Origin: Liopterus haemorrhoidalis | Taxonomy: Eukaryota > Arthropoda > Insecta > Coleoptera > Dytiscidae | Direction of reading: 5' to 3' | DNA length: 64,000 nucleotides | Assembly (NCBI GenBank): GCA_963971575.1 | Contig: OZ020616.1 | Location: forward strand, 35,320,306-35,384,305 | Shown here: positions 11,033 to 23,380 of the stretch, in pieces | How the letters are laid out: the number at the start of each line of letters is the position of its first letter | How positions within the stretch are numbered: the first letter of the stretch is position 1 | Translations under genes and position numbers: made by a program | The notes under the pieces: model-generated | Database searches by the model: none | The model's input: only the letters and a program-made list of their open reading frames with translations | What the model was told of the DNA's origin: nothing

Positions 11033-11775
11033 ATGTGTGTACAAATAATAAAGAAGAGCCAAGAAAATAAAAATGAGGTCATAAAAAACTACAGCATAAA
11101 GATCATCTTCATATGGATTCCATCACACGTGAGAATCAGGAGCAAAAAGCAAGCAGACAAGTGCTACAAAGCTAGCAATCCAGGAAGAAATTCAAAACAC
11201 CCCAGTACTAGCAGATGACGTAAAAAGCTCCATTAAATTAAAGGTGGCGACGAATGGAACATAGAATGGACCAACATAGACACAACAAACAAACTGAGGT
11301 CAGTCAAGGAAACTACCCAAAAAAGGATCCACTGCATAGGAAGACAAAGTCAAGTTATCTTAACAAGACTAAGAATAGGACATACAGCCCTAACATATGC
11401 ATACCTATTCCACAACATGGAACCACCGATATGCGAAACATTCAACACCATGGTAACCGTAGAGCACATCATACTACACTGCCAAAAGTACCTACCTAAA
11501 CGATGAAGTCATATCATCCAAAACCCAATCAAACATGTCCTATCTAATGCCACAGACTCAACCACAAACATAATCAATTACCTAAAACAAATAAATATAT
11601 ACAACAATATATGAAAATCCACTGTAAATGCCATATATTAACATGTATGTAGAGTATTGTAATGTATACATCTATGTAAACAAATTGTAAAAATATGCAA
11701 TGTATCAGATGCTATTAGTCAAGTAGCCGAAGATCCATAATATTTTAAATAAAAAATAAAAATAATAAATTTAGT
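11033..11775 (+). mobile_element. LINE 3' end (RNase H-bearing, I-like clade)
   Basis: The fragment opens with the end of an RNase H domain: FIWIPSHV and a following ADK, as in the WIPSHVGI.GNE.AD motif, at 11107-11166. After a frameshift come EWNIEWTN and then LTRLRIGHTALTYAYL (about 11355-11405) and VTVEHIILHCQKY (11455-11495), the C-terminal signature of RNase H-bearing non-LTR retrotransposons. The 3' region ends in AAATAAAAAATAAAAATAA, consistent with TAA-type tails of the I clade. It is 5'-truncated. The same family occurs at 24420 and 37131. Confidence 0.75.
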
Positions 11776-12339
11776 AACCTGTATTAATAACAATTTGTTA
11801 TTTGACACATTTTAAAATGCCAGCTTAATGAAACAAAGACAAAAATGCCATTGCTACTGACTCATTTTTAATTAGTGAATAGAGTATATTTAAGAACTAG
11901 ATCCCTCCTACAAGCGAAACAGACGAAATCTGACAAGATTCTTTTGAATTTTTAAGTAATATTTTAAACACCGTTTAGTTTAAAAATAGTTTAGATATTA
12001 AAAAACTACTGGTTTAATGCTGGTAGTATTATATTATTTAACTAGACGGCAAAAATAATATAGCAAGAACATGGCATTAAAACATCAAAGCACAATTTAA
12101 ACATATTTTAGTTTCATGAATTTAAGTTTAATTACATGCCTAGTTTAAATTTTTTTGTAATTAGTGTAGAATGGAAAAAAAAAATTGGTAAATCTGGTTT
12201 TCAGTTACTTGAATGAAAAAAGTGCCGCAAATGCAATATTCGGTACAGTTTTCTATACACAAGGTGAATGCAAATGCTTTAGTCTTTTTTCAGCGCTCTA
12301 GTAGAATTATTTAAAATTCAAATATAACCACCATTTTAT
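11776..12339. other. AT-rich spacer, nothing recognised
   Basis: No coding, RNA or terminal-repeat signal was seen. Confidence 0.5.
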
Positions 12340-12750
12340 AAGGGTTGGCATCGATGTTTGTGGAACATCACAAGTTATTATTTAATAATAAACATGGGCT
12401 CACAAATAGAATTGAACATGATGTGTAACGAAAAGCAGCATATTCGACAATGCATTCTGGACGAAAATGGCAGCTAAAGTATGCGAATTAATTTGCTCTT
12501 TCCTTCGTGAAGATTTTGTGGCACAATACTTGCAAATGTTGGTTTCGAAGTTTTAAAGCTGTCAGTTTTGATTTCAATGACTGATCATGCTCTGGAATGC
12601 CTCGTAGATTGAAGACTGATGAGTTGCAAGCATTATTGAATAAAATCTCATCGGAGATGCAAGAGAAACTCGCTGAACAGCTGGAAGCTGAGCGAACAAC
12701 AATTTTGAAACGGTTGTCTAAGGTGCGGGTTCCAATGAGATCTCTCAGTA
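12340..12750 (+). mobile_element. Decayed mariner-like N-terminal fragment
   Basis: Translation with frameshifts gives a helix-turn-helix region of mariner type: CKCWFRSFKAVSFDF near 12535, SGMPRRLKTDELQALL near 12595, and KLAEQLEAERTTILKRL near 12665. The spacing matches the paired DNA-binding domains of mariner transposases, but the sequence differs from the other mariners here. The catalytic domain and right end are absent. Confidence 0.55.
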
Positions 12751-12779
12751 CAGTAGTGCCAACCGATTCAATTTAATTC

Positions 12780-14186
12780 GAACATTTCGTAGTTGAGATG
12801 GCAATATAAAAAGTTTTTTTTTATGGCTAATTGTTACCGGCAATGAAAAATAAATTACGTATATCAATTCTAGACACACACATTCATTCCCCGTCAGCAG
12901 TTAACCAAGCATCCAAACCAAAAAAATCCGTCTGTGTATTTTGTAGTACTTGCAGTGCAATGTTAGTTATCAAATGAAACATTTGGTCGTAGTAATGAAA
13001 CAGAAAAGACCATTTACTGGACGAGGTAAGATACTGGTAGTTTACTGGATAAACATTTCAGTTTTTCTTCGATTTTTATACCGAGTATTGTAAGATTGGG
13101 AGCAAGTTATAGGTGCGTTGCTATTGGTTCGGTGGTTAGGATCAAGTATGGGTAGGGACAGGACTACCTGCGGAGGATTAACGACAGGATTAAGGTTGTT
13201 TCTCACATTATTGTGTAATGAGTTGTTTGTTACCGGATTAGTGACTTGAGGATTAAAAGGATTGTTTTGAATAATGGAAAGCCAGAGTTGAGGAAATTCT
13301 ATGCTAGCTTGGCTGACAGCATCTCCAGAGTTTTCACTGCCTCTAAATGATCTTTTTTCTTACAGAAATTAGAAAAATACCCGAGAAACAAAGTCACAGA
13401 AAGAGAAGACAAATATTTTGATGATATAATTGTATTTAATATGCACCAACCTAATACTCTCTCTCGTATTTATTTGTCTTATTTGTCAAGTAATTTTCTC
13501 TATGTTACAAATAATAATACATATACTCCCTGCACCACTTATACATAAATAAATATGTGAACTGCAAATATCATCACGTATGTTTTAGAACCGGGCACAC
13601 TAGTTAATGGAGATATGAATGCAATGCAGATAGAGGGGCAGTGAGCATGAAGAGAAATGTATATTTATGCTTACAGAGAGGAAGCTAGATAAGCCTGACC
13701 TCTTTATAAATACCAACTCAAATGCAAGCGACCGCTATTGAAATGAAACTCGAACTGCACTTGAAAAAGAACCTTTAGAAATGTTAAAGTAGATATACAA
13801 ACGACATTTTAATTTTAACTGTTACAAAATAAATAAGTTACAAGAATAATATCCAACTTTTTTCTTCCTACGGGTTCAAAGTTGAAACATATATATATTA
13901 TTTGTAATTACAGAATAAGAAAATCTTTGTAAAGGTAAAATAACGAGAGAGTTTATCACGTTTTTAGATATGAACTACAGGGTTGAGCAACACAATCTTA
14001 CCACTCAAATGGCGAGTAAGAGCTTTTTATACGCACACGGAAAAAAGCGCACATGAAAAAATAGCGCACGAAAAAAACGCACTTCAAAAAAACGTAAACT
14101 ATATTTCAAATCAGTTTGAAATAAATCGTGAGAAACTATACTATTACACAGTAAATTTTAATTGTTTGCCCGATTTAATATATTGC
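12780..14186. other. Spacer, nothing recognised
   Basis: No convincing gene or repeat was seen. Short AT-rich frames occur on both strands. Confidence 0.5.
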
Positions 14187-14450
14187 GTTCACTTTAGTAA
14201 AATCTAACCAGATCTGGTTATTTTGGTTACTTTTATAGTGTAGTACTGACTTTTAAATGTAAATTTCTCATTTCAAAATATTCCGTACGCTGTTAAATCT
14301 ACTTCAGATTTGTTGGTTATGATCATTATAACTATGATATCATTTATCTTTATGACATATGTCAAATGGAATGACATTTTAAGTGAAAATTTTTACCATG
14401 TTTTAATACCAACATGACATACAATTTCAAAGGTGCAAACTATTGAATGT
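14187..14450 (-). mobile_element. Family D MITE, partial
   Basis: The reverse complement of most of the element at 27525-27826: CAGATCTGGTTATTTTGG, TATGACATATGTCAAATGG and ACCAACATGACATAC are shared in order. Its left terminal repeat is degraded (GTTCACTTTAGTAA) and the right terminal repeat is not found. Confidence 0.6.
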
Positions 14451-14554
14451 ATCAATTTGTAATTTTTACCAAAATATTTTAAATATTTCTAACCAATTTT
14501 AAATTCACACAAATAAGTTGTCAGATATAAATGACCAAACTCAGCCGGTAATTC

Positions 14555-14580
14555 TTGGTAAAAATTATAATTTTTACCAA
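14555..14580. repeat. Perfect 26-bp palindrome
   Basis: TTGGTAAAAATTA is followed immediately by its exact complement with no loop. Related AATTTTTACCAA motifs occur at about 14390 and 14463. Confidence 0.85.
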
Positions 14581-15589
14581 GGCGAGTTTTACTCAGTGCA
14601 TTACATTTACATTTTTGAAAATTTAAGACGTTAGATAATTTAAAACGTTAATCGTAGAAATAAAAAAATAGTAAAGCATTGGAAAATTATAATAAAGAAA
14701 AGTTACATTTTACTTACTTTCATAAAAACCAAATATTTTTTAAAATAATTATTTTTCTGCTACTAATAATTTTAATTTATATTATTTTTGTGTAAACATA
14801 TCAATTAACAACTATTATTATCACGCATTATATATGTCAATATATACTTCGGAAGCTTCGGAATATTTCGTTACATTTCGGAATCTCGCTTCAATTGTTT
14901 TAGATTTTAGACGACAGACACGCACACGCACCCACGCAAGGACACACGTTGGCGTAATATATTATAGATATTTGTTTTTCGTGTTTTTATATTAAAAACA
15001 TAGGAAGCTCTTATATTGTCAAAAAATTATTTTATTTAAATTTAATTATTTATATTTTAAATATTCAACAATAAATAATTTATAGTGGTCCATCATTGAT
15101 TGATATTAAAATAGTACTATCTGTAACTTTAGCTGCAAAAATTTATTAATATTGTATACTAATTACAATATTTTAATATTATAGAATGCTTTTACAATAA
15201 TGTCAATTTTGCTATTAATAAACGAACATTAATTAATTGACCTAATAAATTTAATCTGTCAAAATTAAACGTTAAATTGAAATTATTAGTTTGGTAATTA
15301 AATAATAAATATGCGAGCAAATTTTTTTAAATATTAAATATACTGTTATCCCTTTGTTAATTTTAAAAATCTTTAATATTTTCATCATTTCTTTTCCATA
15401 TACATATATAAATACTCATATATGTATTTGAGAAGTGTTTGATGACGCTCAGATCGCAAATTTGATAATGTTTCTGATTTTTGACATTCTTTGTAGACCT
15501 ACACACTAAGTTTCAAGTAAATCTGTGGAATAGTACATGTTTAACAACGTACGGAAGCGGTAAGTTTGTGTTTTTTTTTTTTTGCTTTA
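14581..15589. other. Very AT-rich spacer
   Basis: Only low-complexity A/T sequence and a short C/A-rich run (14905-14950) were seen. Confidence 0.5.
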
Positions 15590-16505
15590 ATGGAAACAGG
15601 TGAATTTCGTTGGTTGATAAAGCAGTACTTTTGGCGTGGAAGCACCACTAAAGAAACTGAAATAAACCTAAAAGCTAAAAAGTATCATGAGTACTCTCTA
15701 TCCTTGTTCGCGAGTGGTTCAGTTAATTTGGTATTGATCGTATAAGCACGAATAATGCTAAGCGCCCGGGACGTTCGAATGAGGTCACACGTCAAGAGTT
15801 GGTCAATAATATTCATTATATCGTGTTGGACTAGCGTTGAAAACTAAAATGGTACACATCTCAGACGATCGTGTGTTGCATATCCTGTATAAATATTTGG
15901 ACATGAAAAAGCTATCAAGTTGGGTGCTACGCCTGCTCTCAATAGATCAAAAACGGAATCGCATAACCATTTCGAAGCAATGTTGGAACATGTACAAGCG
16001 CAATCTAAGTGAGCGTTTGCGGTGTTTCATAACCGTTGATGAAACATGGATAATTACACACTTGAAATGAAAGAACAGTCAAAACTATGTATTTCTCCTA
16101 GCGAATGTGCTCCAAAGAAGTCATTAAGAAGGGTTCCCTTGGCCGGAGAGTTCATAGCCACGATTTTCTGGGATTCTCGAGGCATAATCTTGATCAACCA
16201 TCCAAAAAAGAAAAAATTATCACAGGAAAATATTATGCCGCGTTATTGAATCGATCACGCGCTAAATTGATGAAAAAGTGGTACCATTTGACTAAAACAA
16301 TTCTCTTCCACCACGACAAAGAAGAAGCTCACTCGTCCTCAATCGCAACAGCCAAATTGGTTGAATTGCTCTATGAACTGTTCCTTTATTCACTCAATTA
16401 CCCAGATTTGACTCCCTGAGACTTCTTTCTCTTCCCAAACATGAAGAAATAGCACATTAGAAAAAGATTGGCATCGAACGAGGAGGTCGTCGCTAAAACA
16501 TACGC
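15590..16505 (+). mobile_element. mariner relic, irritans-type
   Basis: ATG at 15590 opens METGEFRWLIKQYF, the usual start of irritans-subfamily transposases. Later segments in shifting frames include HILYKYLDMKKLSSWV (15880-15925), TVDETWI with the first catalytic Asp at 16038-16040, IFWDSRGIILI (about 16165-16197), FHHDKEEAHSS with the second Asp at 16315-16317, and TP.DFFLFPN near 16412. In that last block a TGA replaces the codon before the third Asp. Several frameshifts and stops make it inactive. Terminal repeats were not identified, and the right edge runs into a (TA)n tract. Confidence 0.75.
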
Positions 16506-16875
16506 CTATATATATATATATATATATGTTAGGGTCAAAACTAGTTCTTGGACCTCCTTTGTAATATGTTGCGTTAGTAACCATAACATTATGACATATA
16601 TGTGACAGATTGTACATAGAAGTAGTAATAAATGCTGATATGTGCTTGGATTTGTGTGTTTTAATTGATATTATCATGAACGCTATAAAGTGTTCTAACA
16701 TCAGAAGTGGGATGCCTACACCTACAACTAATTTTGGCCAGTTTTTGTTGTTCCATACATAAAATATTTTGAAAATGATTAAAATGAAAAAAAAAAAAAA
16801 ACAAAAAAATGACAGAAAGAAAAACACAAAAATTTTGTGCAAGTGGAAATGCAATTTTCCCTATGACCGGAAAGC
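16506..16875. other. (TA)n tract and unassigned spacer
   Basis: TA repeats occupy 16506-16528. After them lies low-complexity sequence with a poly-A run at 16787-16801. The segment starting TGTTAGGGTC could be the edge of another repeat, but nothing confirms it. Confidence 0.4.
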
Positions 16876-17700
16876 GTGCAGGGGTTTAGTACCATCCCTT
16901 TTTTGTTGTCACAGGGTAAATATTCTCTCCTCCAAAAGGCATGCTGTATGAAATCGGAGACCAAAAATATCATGAGCTCCCGGTCTATAAGAGCTGAAGC
17001 CAAATGGCTTGTTAAGCTCAAAATATATATGAAACAAACACAAATACAAAGTATACAGTGTAAAGTATTAATATTACAGAGACAAACAAACAAATAAAAA
17101 ATACCAAATATAAATATTGCAGAGTGAAAATATATTACTATAAAGTTTTTATTCGAACATGGGCGAAATCTAGGCCTTGAAAGAATTAATAGTCGGAGCC
17201 GAAATAGTATCTGCAGAGAGAGAGAGAGAGAGAGTTCCATAACTCAAAGACACGGTTGGACAAGAAGTTATCCCTATTTTGCTTCTTGTAGATCTCGTGT
17301 TTTAGTTTCAGTCTATGTCCACGCGTTGCGCTGTTGAGACTGAGTGAATATAGTGTGGACATATCTGTTGAGAATTTGCCAGTGGTGATGCGATACATCT
17401 GGATAAGGTCTCCACGAGATCTGCGCTGGGTAAGGGTCGGCAAGTTCAAAACTTCAAGGCGTTCTTCATAGCGGAGATGTCGAAGTTCTGAAGGCATACG
17501 CGTAGCTCGTCGTTGAACTCCTTCAAGAAGTACGTCACGCTGCAAATACGGCGACCAAACAACAAAAGCATATTCCAAGTGTGGGCGAATGTATATGGTA
17601 TAAATTTTACGGAAAAGAACATGAGAAAGTGTGGAGAAGGATTTATGCACTATGTAAAGGAGAGTATTAGCTTTCTTCACTATTTTTGTAATGTGCAAAA
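16876..17700 (-). mobile_element. LINE RT C-terminus and 3' region, CR1/Jockey-like
   Basis: Minus-strand frame 17698-17186 (170 codons) shows the conserved end of a non-LTR reverse transcriptase: KANTLLYIVHKSFSTL, then YIRPHLEYAFVVWSPYL, VQRRATRM, LRYEERLEVLNLPTLTQRR, RGDLIQMYRITTG and a final FLSNRVFELWNSL. The frame is open across this block, so the copy is fairly young. The catalytic YADD region and endonuclease would lie at higher coordinates and are missing. Sequence below about 17186 is taken as 3' untranslated region, and its end is not defined. Confidence 0.8.
17216..17234. repeat. (GA)n microsatellite
   Basis: About nine GA units just after the LINE reading frame's final conserved block; they add Ser-Leu repeats to its predicted C-terminus. 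Confidence 0.85.
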
Positions 17701-19458
17701 AATAAATGTTAAAAAAAATAAATCTTTTTTAATAAAAAAAAACACGATATTTTTCGAAATAATAGCCTGATATAAAATTCGTATTGACATATTTTTGTTC
17801 CCATCAATGTGCATTATTGACAATGTTTTCAAATTTTTAGACCAAACCATCTGTGAAATAGGGTGGGGAAGGAAACTTATGGCGAAAATTCCATAAAAAT
17901 ATTTGATTTTCAAAAATAAAATCTTGTTGGATTATCTATGTATTAAGGGGCTTTATTTAATACCCCATTCAAAGTTTAATATATACGTTTAATATATATT
18001 TATTTATATTTTTCCCGCTGTGTGTTTTTTTGAACAAGCATACAAAATTTCAACTTTATTCAGAGGTCTGGCCACTATTTTTACCGTACAGACATACAGA
18101 CAGACATGGGTGAACTAAAAAACAAGCTCTAATTGCAAATGTATAATGAAACATTCTAGATAAAGAAAATTTAACATACAAGGGAAGATATAAGGTAAAA
18201 GAGGATTTGGAGGAAGAAAAACTTGGTGGCAAATCCTCGAGATTGACTTGAAGAAAGCACTATTTGTCTGCTTCGTTAAACTGCATTAAAGGTCAAGATA
18301 TCCCTTACGATAGCCAACATCCAGTTGGATACCAAAACAAGAAGAAATAAATTCAATACATATTTTAATTTTAATTTCCCTAACATTTTAATTAACATTT
18401 TTGCAAACTTTGAAATATATTTTGTTTATCCATTATTTAAGTTTCAACAAAATTAGTTTCATTAAAATTTAAAGCAGATTTCAAAGGTACGGAAAAGAAC
18501 ACGCGATTAAAAGTTTAATGACGAGATAAAATATGTTATCGTAAATTCTTCTCAATACAGCCGCATAGAACGTCGTCACTGGACCGTAATGTGTTAACTA
18601 GTCATTAATCTTAAAGTCGTTGTCATTTTATACAACTATTTTACAAGACTAAAGCCCCAGAATCCCAAGACAAGAACTTAGGAGTTCTACCACGTCCATC
18701 ACGAAGAAGAAAAATAAAAATTTTATGCGAAACTCGTTCATGTCTTATGTGTTTATTTTATGCTGGTGCTATGTTATGAATAATAAAATGAAAGACCAGA
18801 GTAAACCTTACAGAAAGCAACGAGAAACACGAAGGAAAATATTGTTTTAAAAATATATAGGACAAGCATGTAGAGCAAGAATTTGTAGCAATTTGCTTTG
18901 AGCCAAATATTCGTTTATCAAAATCAAGGCTAGTGCATGCGTATGTGTGTGTGTGCGATGTACGATTCGCTTTTCTCGGAATGGAAAATGTATGGAAATA
19001 ATATTTTCGCTTGGGAAAATTTTTATGATGCTCGTATTTCATATTTGTATTCATGGGTCGACTCAAATTTCCGGGATATATTCAGATAGTTTTACTACTC
19101 TCTAAGATCTGCTTGTAACTTTATATACTTAATATGGGGGTGGAGCACTATAAATATTGCAATTTGGAACAGTATTAAAAAGTAAAAATATTTTATAACA
19201 TAGAAGCAGCAAAGATGGTTTTATTATTAAAGATGGTGATTTAAATACGGGAGATAGTAACAGTGGTGTCACAAAAGCTTTTTAATTTTTTTTTCACAAA
19301 TACAGGGTGATTTTAAAGTCTTGTTACTATGCAATATATGAGTAATCGAATGTCTCGCTACAAAATAACATGAATTTCCTGTTTCCAGATTTCATGACCA
19401 TATTTTTAATTTGCGTATATTCAGAAGTAATATGGTTTCAGCTGGATTTGGTTTAATA
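17701..19458. other. Spacer, nothing recognised
   Basis: A short CAGACATACAGACAGACA run near 18090 recalls the microsatellite inside family G and may mark an old copy. A short (GT)n lies near 18944. Nothing else was recognised. Confidence 0.4.
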
Positions 19459-20080
19459 CGAGGGTTGCCTTTTATAGTTCGGGATTTGAGATCAAAATCA
19501 ATTATTTATTAATAAAAGTGACTTTATTATTTTTCAAACTATTCTCCATGAAGCACTTTTTCACGTTGATTGAGGCACCAATACTGCAATAGGCAGAAAT
19601 TATGTGGGATTCAACGCGAATAAATCTTTTTGAAAGCCAAATGTTCATGCAATGAATGTATGCTGGTCCCACTAATGCCCAAGGATTGCTCAATGTCACG
19701 ATATGTCACATGACGATCTTGCAGTATCAGTTCACGCACAGCATCAATGTTTTCCGGAACAACGACCTATTTTGGACGACCTTCACGAAATTCGTCCATA
19801 AGCGAACTACGGTCACGATTAAGGTTGGCAAACCATCGATAAACAGTAGTCCTTGATGGTGCTTCATCGCCAAAAGTCGAATTAAGTTCATCGATGCACT
19901 GTTGTTGGGTTAATCCACGTCGAAAAATGTAAAAAATAATCGCCCTAAAATGTTCACGATTTAATTCCATTGTTATGAGTACGTATACCATCAAAAATGT
20001 CAAACTTTACGATAGAAACGTCAGTTGCCAGATGGCAGCAATACTTTCGCGCTATCCCGAAATATAAGAGGCAACTCTCG
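19459..20080 (-). mobile_element. Internally deleted mariner, M1-related lineage
   Basis: The ends CGAGGGTTGCCTTTTATAG and the complement of the right end CGAGAGTTGCCTCTTATAT are inverted repeats flanked by TA on both sides. The minus strand encodes only the transposase N-terminus: MELNREHFRAIIFYIF, GLTQQQCIDELNSTFGDEAP and SLMDEFREGRPK, then DRHVTYRDIE-type and LHEHLA-type helices. The sequence then jumps to the end of the element. At 622 bp it has lost the whole catalytic core and would depend on a transposase in trans. Confidence 0.8.
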
Positions 20081-20380
20081 TATGAGGAAAATAAGTAAAT
20101 ATATTAAATTTAACATTTTAATTATAATAATAATGATAATTAACATGTATTATTTTTCAGGCAAAGAAACATATTACAAAGGCGAATACTTCGAAATCGA
20201 TCTGATCCATTCAGATTACCAAATCAAAATTTCAAAAAAGTATTTAGACTTTCTAAACCATTAGTTCGAGATCTGCTACAAGAAATAAATAATTTTAATG
20301 TCTAGTAGTTTCTAATTGTCTAGTTGTCTAGCGTTAACCACTGCCGGTTATTTTTAGGGTAAATAATTAAAATTTATAAT

Positions 20381-20581
20381 AAATGGGAAATTTGTATTAA
20401 GAATGACACAAAAATCAAAATATAAAGAATAGACATTTTAAAATGATATTAACCTTAATCAAAAAATGTTTATTGTAAGTATGATTTACAAAGCTTAAAC
20501 AAAACGGCCGAAAAGCACGATTTACACGATGAAAGTAACTAGATTGCAAAATCTAGTTCCGCTTAACCGTTTGGAACAGAC
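20381..20581 (+). mobile_element. Family A MITE, right half
   Basis: Shares AAATGGGAAATTTGTATTAAG, AGCTTAAACAAAACGGCCG and the terminal TAGTTCCGCTTAACCGTTTG with the full-length copy at 27121-27522. The left half is absent or has diverged beyond recognition. Confidence 0.75.
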
Positions 20582-21477
20582 TTTAGTTAAGTTACATGTC
20601 AACTAAACTAAAAACGATTTAAAAAAAAATAGAAGTACCGTAATTTCTAATTGAAGTTATAATTGTAAAAGATAGAGCTATTTAATTTTTTTTTATAAGA
20701 TTATAATAAATTTTGCTTAAATTATTAAGTCAGTTTTAGCATTAATATTGTGATTGTTTTTTTTTTTTTATATAAATCACTTCTAATAATAATCGTTTAG
20801 TTAGATTTGGTTCAATATTCAGTATTGTTGCATGCTGGAAGGCTAGAAATTTATTATAATATTATATCTAAGTGGAAATAGTACTACCGCTTAAAGATGA
20901 TATATTGATACTACTAAACCACATCAGCTGTTTAAAACAATATCCATATAGAAAATATCGTATCTGTCACTTGTCAATTCTATCTGTCAATTATATTTGA
21001 GTTATCGTGTTTAGATATTCACTTTGTAGAAGTCTACAGCACGGATAAATGGGTAAAAGAATAGACAAATGCATAGAATAGCAAAAAAATAAAAGATATT
21101 GCATAGAGCTAAAAAATTAAAATTTCTATTAAGAACGTGGTTGTACGTATCAGTTTACTTAACCTCACTTAACAACCTGGAGGTCTATTCGGTAACTTCT
21201 CGACAGTCACATGCACAGTATCATGTCACTTATGCACACTGAACTGCCTCCGTAGACTGTCGTCTGTGATGTTGATGTTGTATTGGCATTATAGAAAATA
21301 AGTGGCGTCATTTTGATATTGTGACATGTGATAGTCAGAATAGATTTCTAACAAGGGGGTGGGGTTATTTTGAATAGAAATACCAAAAGTCTTACAATGA
21401 AAGATTCGTAGAAAGTACATAATCCGTATCCGTATCCGCGGATCTGGCTTTTATGTGATCCGGAACATCACTAATGT
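20582..21477. other. Spacer with a possible MITE at about 21175-21345
   Basis: AGGTCTATTCGGTAAC near 21180 and the complement of the GATAGTCAGAATAGATTT segment near 21330 could be poorly conserved terminal repeats. The remainder is AT-rich and unassigned. Confidence 0.3.
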
Positions 21478-21569
21478 ATCGGTCAATCCGCCAGAACAAT
21501 GAACCAACTTTAACAAATCACCCGTCGCGAGAATTTCTTTGAAAGGCGTTTTTTAGTGAAAAATCACCT

Positions 21570-21614
21570 ATTAAAATACCTCTTGTTTTTTGTAAAAACA
21601 AGAGGTATTTTAAT
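21570..21614. repeat. Perfect hairpin, 21-bp arms, 3-nt loop
   Basis: ATTAAAATACCTCTTGTTTT plus T, loop TGT, then the exact complement. It is absent from the equivalent place in copy 2 of the segment (about 31395), so it arose after the duplication or was lost there. Confidence 0.9.
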
Positions 21615-21812
21615 GTAAAGTTTTATAAGAAATCAGATATTAAAATAAAATTAGAAACCTTACGTTTCAGCACGTAACTTTAGAAATATATTTTTTTATG
21701 GTTCATTGTTCAAGGAGACATTTGTTTAGAGGTATTGCTTAACAACTTTGAACACTAGCATCTTCTTGAACTATGCTTAAACCCTTTTTCCTAGAAACAC
21801 GACTAGACTGCT

Positions 21813-21846
21813 TATTTAAACTCCCATCTCTCTGAAGACGAGAGCA
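21813..21846 (+). promoter_or_regulatory. Candidate core promoter, copy 1
   Basis: TATTTAAA at 21813-21820 lies 33 bases before a GCAGAC that aligns with the initiator-like TCAGAA of copy 2. Spacing and flanks match copy 2, and the conserved TCTCTCTGAAGACG lies between. Transcription is inferred only. Confidence 0.45.
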
Positions 21847-22096
21847 GACAGTATTCGGTCCGGTTAGCGTTCTTCTAATTTGTTGAATTCTTAGAGGCAC
21901 TGTGTCGGCATTCTGGTGGTCTACCCGATACTATTTGTTTTAAAAGTTTCATTATTTTTGTACCTATTTTACTTTTTCAAACTAATTATAAATATTACTT
22001 TTAATAAATCAAATTCATTAATTTTAAACCGTCTTATTTAACGTGTGTAAACCTTTAGAAATTAAGTGAACAGCTAAGATCCAGACTATTAACAAG

Positions 22097-22115
22097 ATGC
22101 CTGATCAGTCGGTTG
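22097..22115 (+). CDS. Candidate first coding exon, copy 1 (MPDQSV)
   Basis: ATGCCTGATCAGTCGGTTG is followed by GTGAGT, a good 5' splice donor. It would encode MPDQSV and leave phase 1. The same exon with one synonymous change, followed by GTAAGT, occurs at 31896-31914. The gene is not recognised and no downstream exon was identified in the window. A hAT MITE sits 15 bp into the presumed intron, which would not necessarily disturb splicing. Confidence 0.45.
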
Positions 22116-22130
22116 GTGAGTACACTAATA

Positions 22131-22374
22131 CAGGGATTCTTAAACTGTAGGTCCCGACCCCCCGGGGGGTCGCGAGACTACTGAAGGGGGGTCGCAAAGA
22201 TCTGCTACTTTTGGGAGATAATAAAGAAATCTTTAGAATCTGCAAGGTAGATTCTACAATGTCGCGATATTACATCTACATCTACGGTCAATATTAATTT
22301 CATTACATGGTGGGTCGTTTAAAATTTCCTAGGCTTGAAGGGGGTCGCTATATGAAAAAGTTTAAGAAGCCCTG
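22131..22374. mobile_element. hAT MITE
   Basis: The ends CAGGGATTCTTAAACT and AGTTTAAGAAGCCCTG are inverted complements. Flanks CACTAATA (22123-22130) and CATTAATA (22375-22382) are an 8-bp target duplication with one change. It is 244 bp, carries GGGGTCGCGAGA and GGGGGTCGC motifs near the ends, and has no coding capacity. It is absent from copy 2 of the segment. Confidence 0.85.
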
Positions 22375-22510
22375 CATTAATACAAATCATTTAATTCACA
22401 TATCGTAATGATGAAACCTGCATAACACTCACGCCTAGTACCCGAACTCCTTTAGTCAGGAATCTCATTTCAGTTTGAGATTAGACTTTATATAATATCA
22501 CAGGCTCGCT

Positions 22511-23185
22511 AAAGTAGTATCATGCAGAAATTGTGTTAAAATTGTCCGCTAGATAATCGTAGAAACTATAAAATGCCTTGTGCATTAGAAAGATTTTTAT
22601 TTTTATGTTGAATTTTTTATTCACAAAACCTTTATTTCACAAGGGAGAACGTTTTAAAATTTAGTGGCATAATAGTTCAATGAGTATCTAGTTAAGGACT
22701 TGTATAATCTAGCCTAATTAGTTCTTTGCCGTGTAAATTGTAGCTGTGAAAATTTTTTGCAACTTTTTGTCCTTGTCAAAAAAATTTCAACTTCAACATT
22801 TGCATTATTACATTGTTAGTGGTGGTAAAAACATGTTATCACATGGTATATATTACATGGAGCAGAAACTAACTTCTAACATGATACTAGTTGAGGCGAA
22901 CTGTTGTTGACAAGATGTGTGCGAACATGAATGATGTAGCTGTACAATGTCAAACAAGTGACACGAGATGTCGCTTTGAACATTGTATGTTGTGACCAGT
23001 AATCTCTGTTTATTTTGCTAGTAATTGGTACCGACAATATATGATCTTACTATTTATACGACAGAATTAGCAGACAGGTACAAACAACTGAATAATATAG
23101 AATTGTTTACAAATGCAAAACTTTGATTATAAATATTGCGTTGCTTTTAGCTGAAACATGAATATAGATTATTAATTTCTATCGT
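22511..23185. other. Spacer, nothing recognised
   Basis: No coding, RNA or repeat signal was seen. Confidence 0.5.
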
Positions 23186-23380
23186 TGGATTGTTAAGTGA
23201 GGTAGTGTAGTTTAAAGAGTGATGACAAGATTATTGGTCAATAAGTACATATTTATACTGCCTCCAGTGAAGTAGTGAAGATTACTTGACCAAGATACAA
23301 GCTAAATGAAGATTTATCTTTGGTCAAATATTGCAACAATTATTATAGTCAGGAACTTTAATATAGGATAAACTTAAGTA
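23186..23380 (+). repeat. Dispersed repeat, inverted partner at 28405-28595
   Basis: TATTTATACTGCCTCCAGTG, GAAGATTTATCTT and TATTGCAACAATTATTATAG appear as reverse complements at 28405-28595 in the matching order. The family is unassigned. Confidence 0.65.

Larger units (their letters stand above)
21478..22510 (+). repeat. Duplicated promoter/first-exon segment, copy 1
   Basis: Homologous in the same orientation to 31318-32056. Conserved blocks include CCCGTCGCGAGA, AAAATTAGAAACCTTACGTTT, GTTGAATTCTTAGAGGCACT, GCATTCTGGTGGTCTA-like sequence, CTAAGATCCAGACTA, the 19-nt exon, and CACATATCGTAATGATGAA downstream. This copy carries an extra hAT MITE (22131-22374) and an extra hairpin (21570-21614) that copy 2 lacks. 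Confidence 0.8.

Noticed and set aside
16390..17240. Minus-strand frames of about 150 codons rich in Phe, Leu and Ser
   Set aside because: They cover poly-A/T and microsatellite DNA beyond the conserved LINE block; composition is that of A-rich DNA read in reverse.
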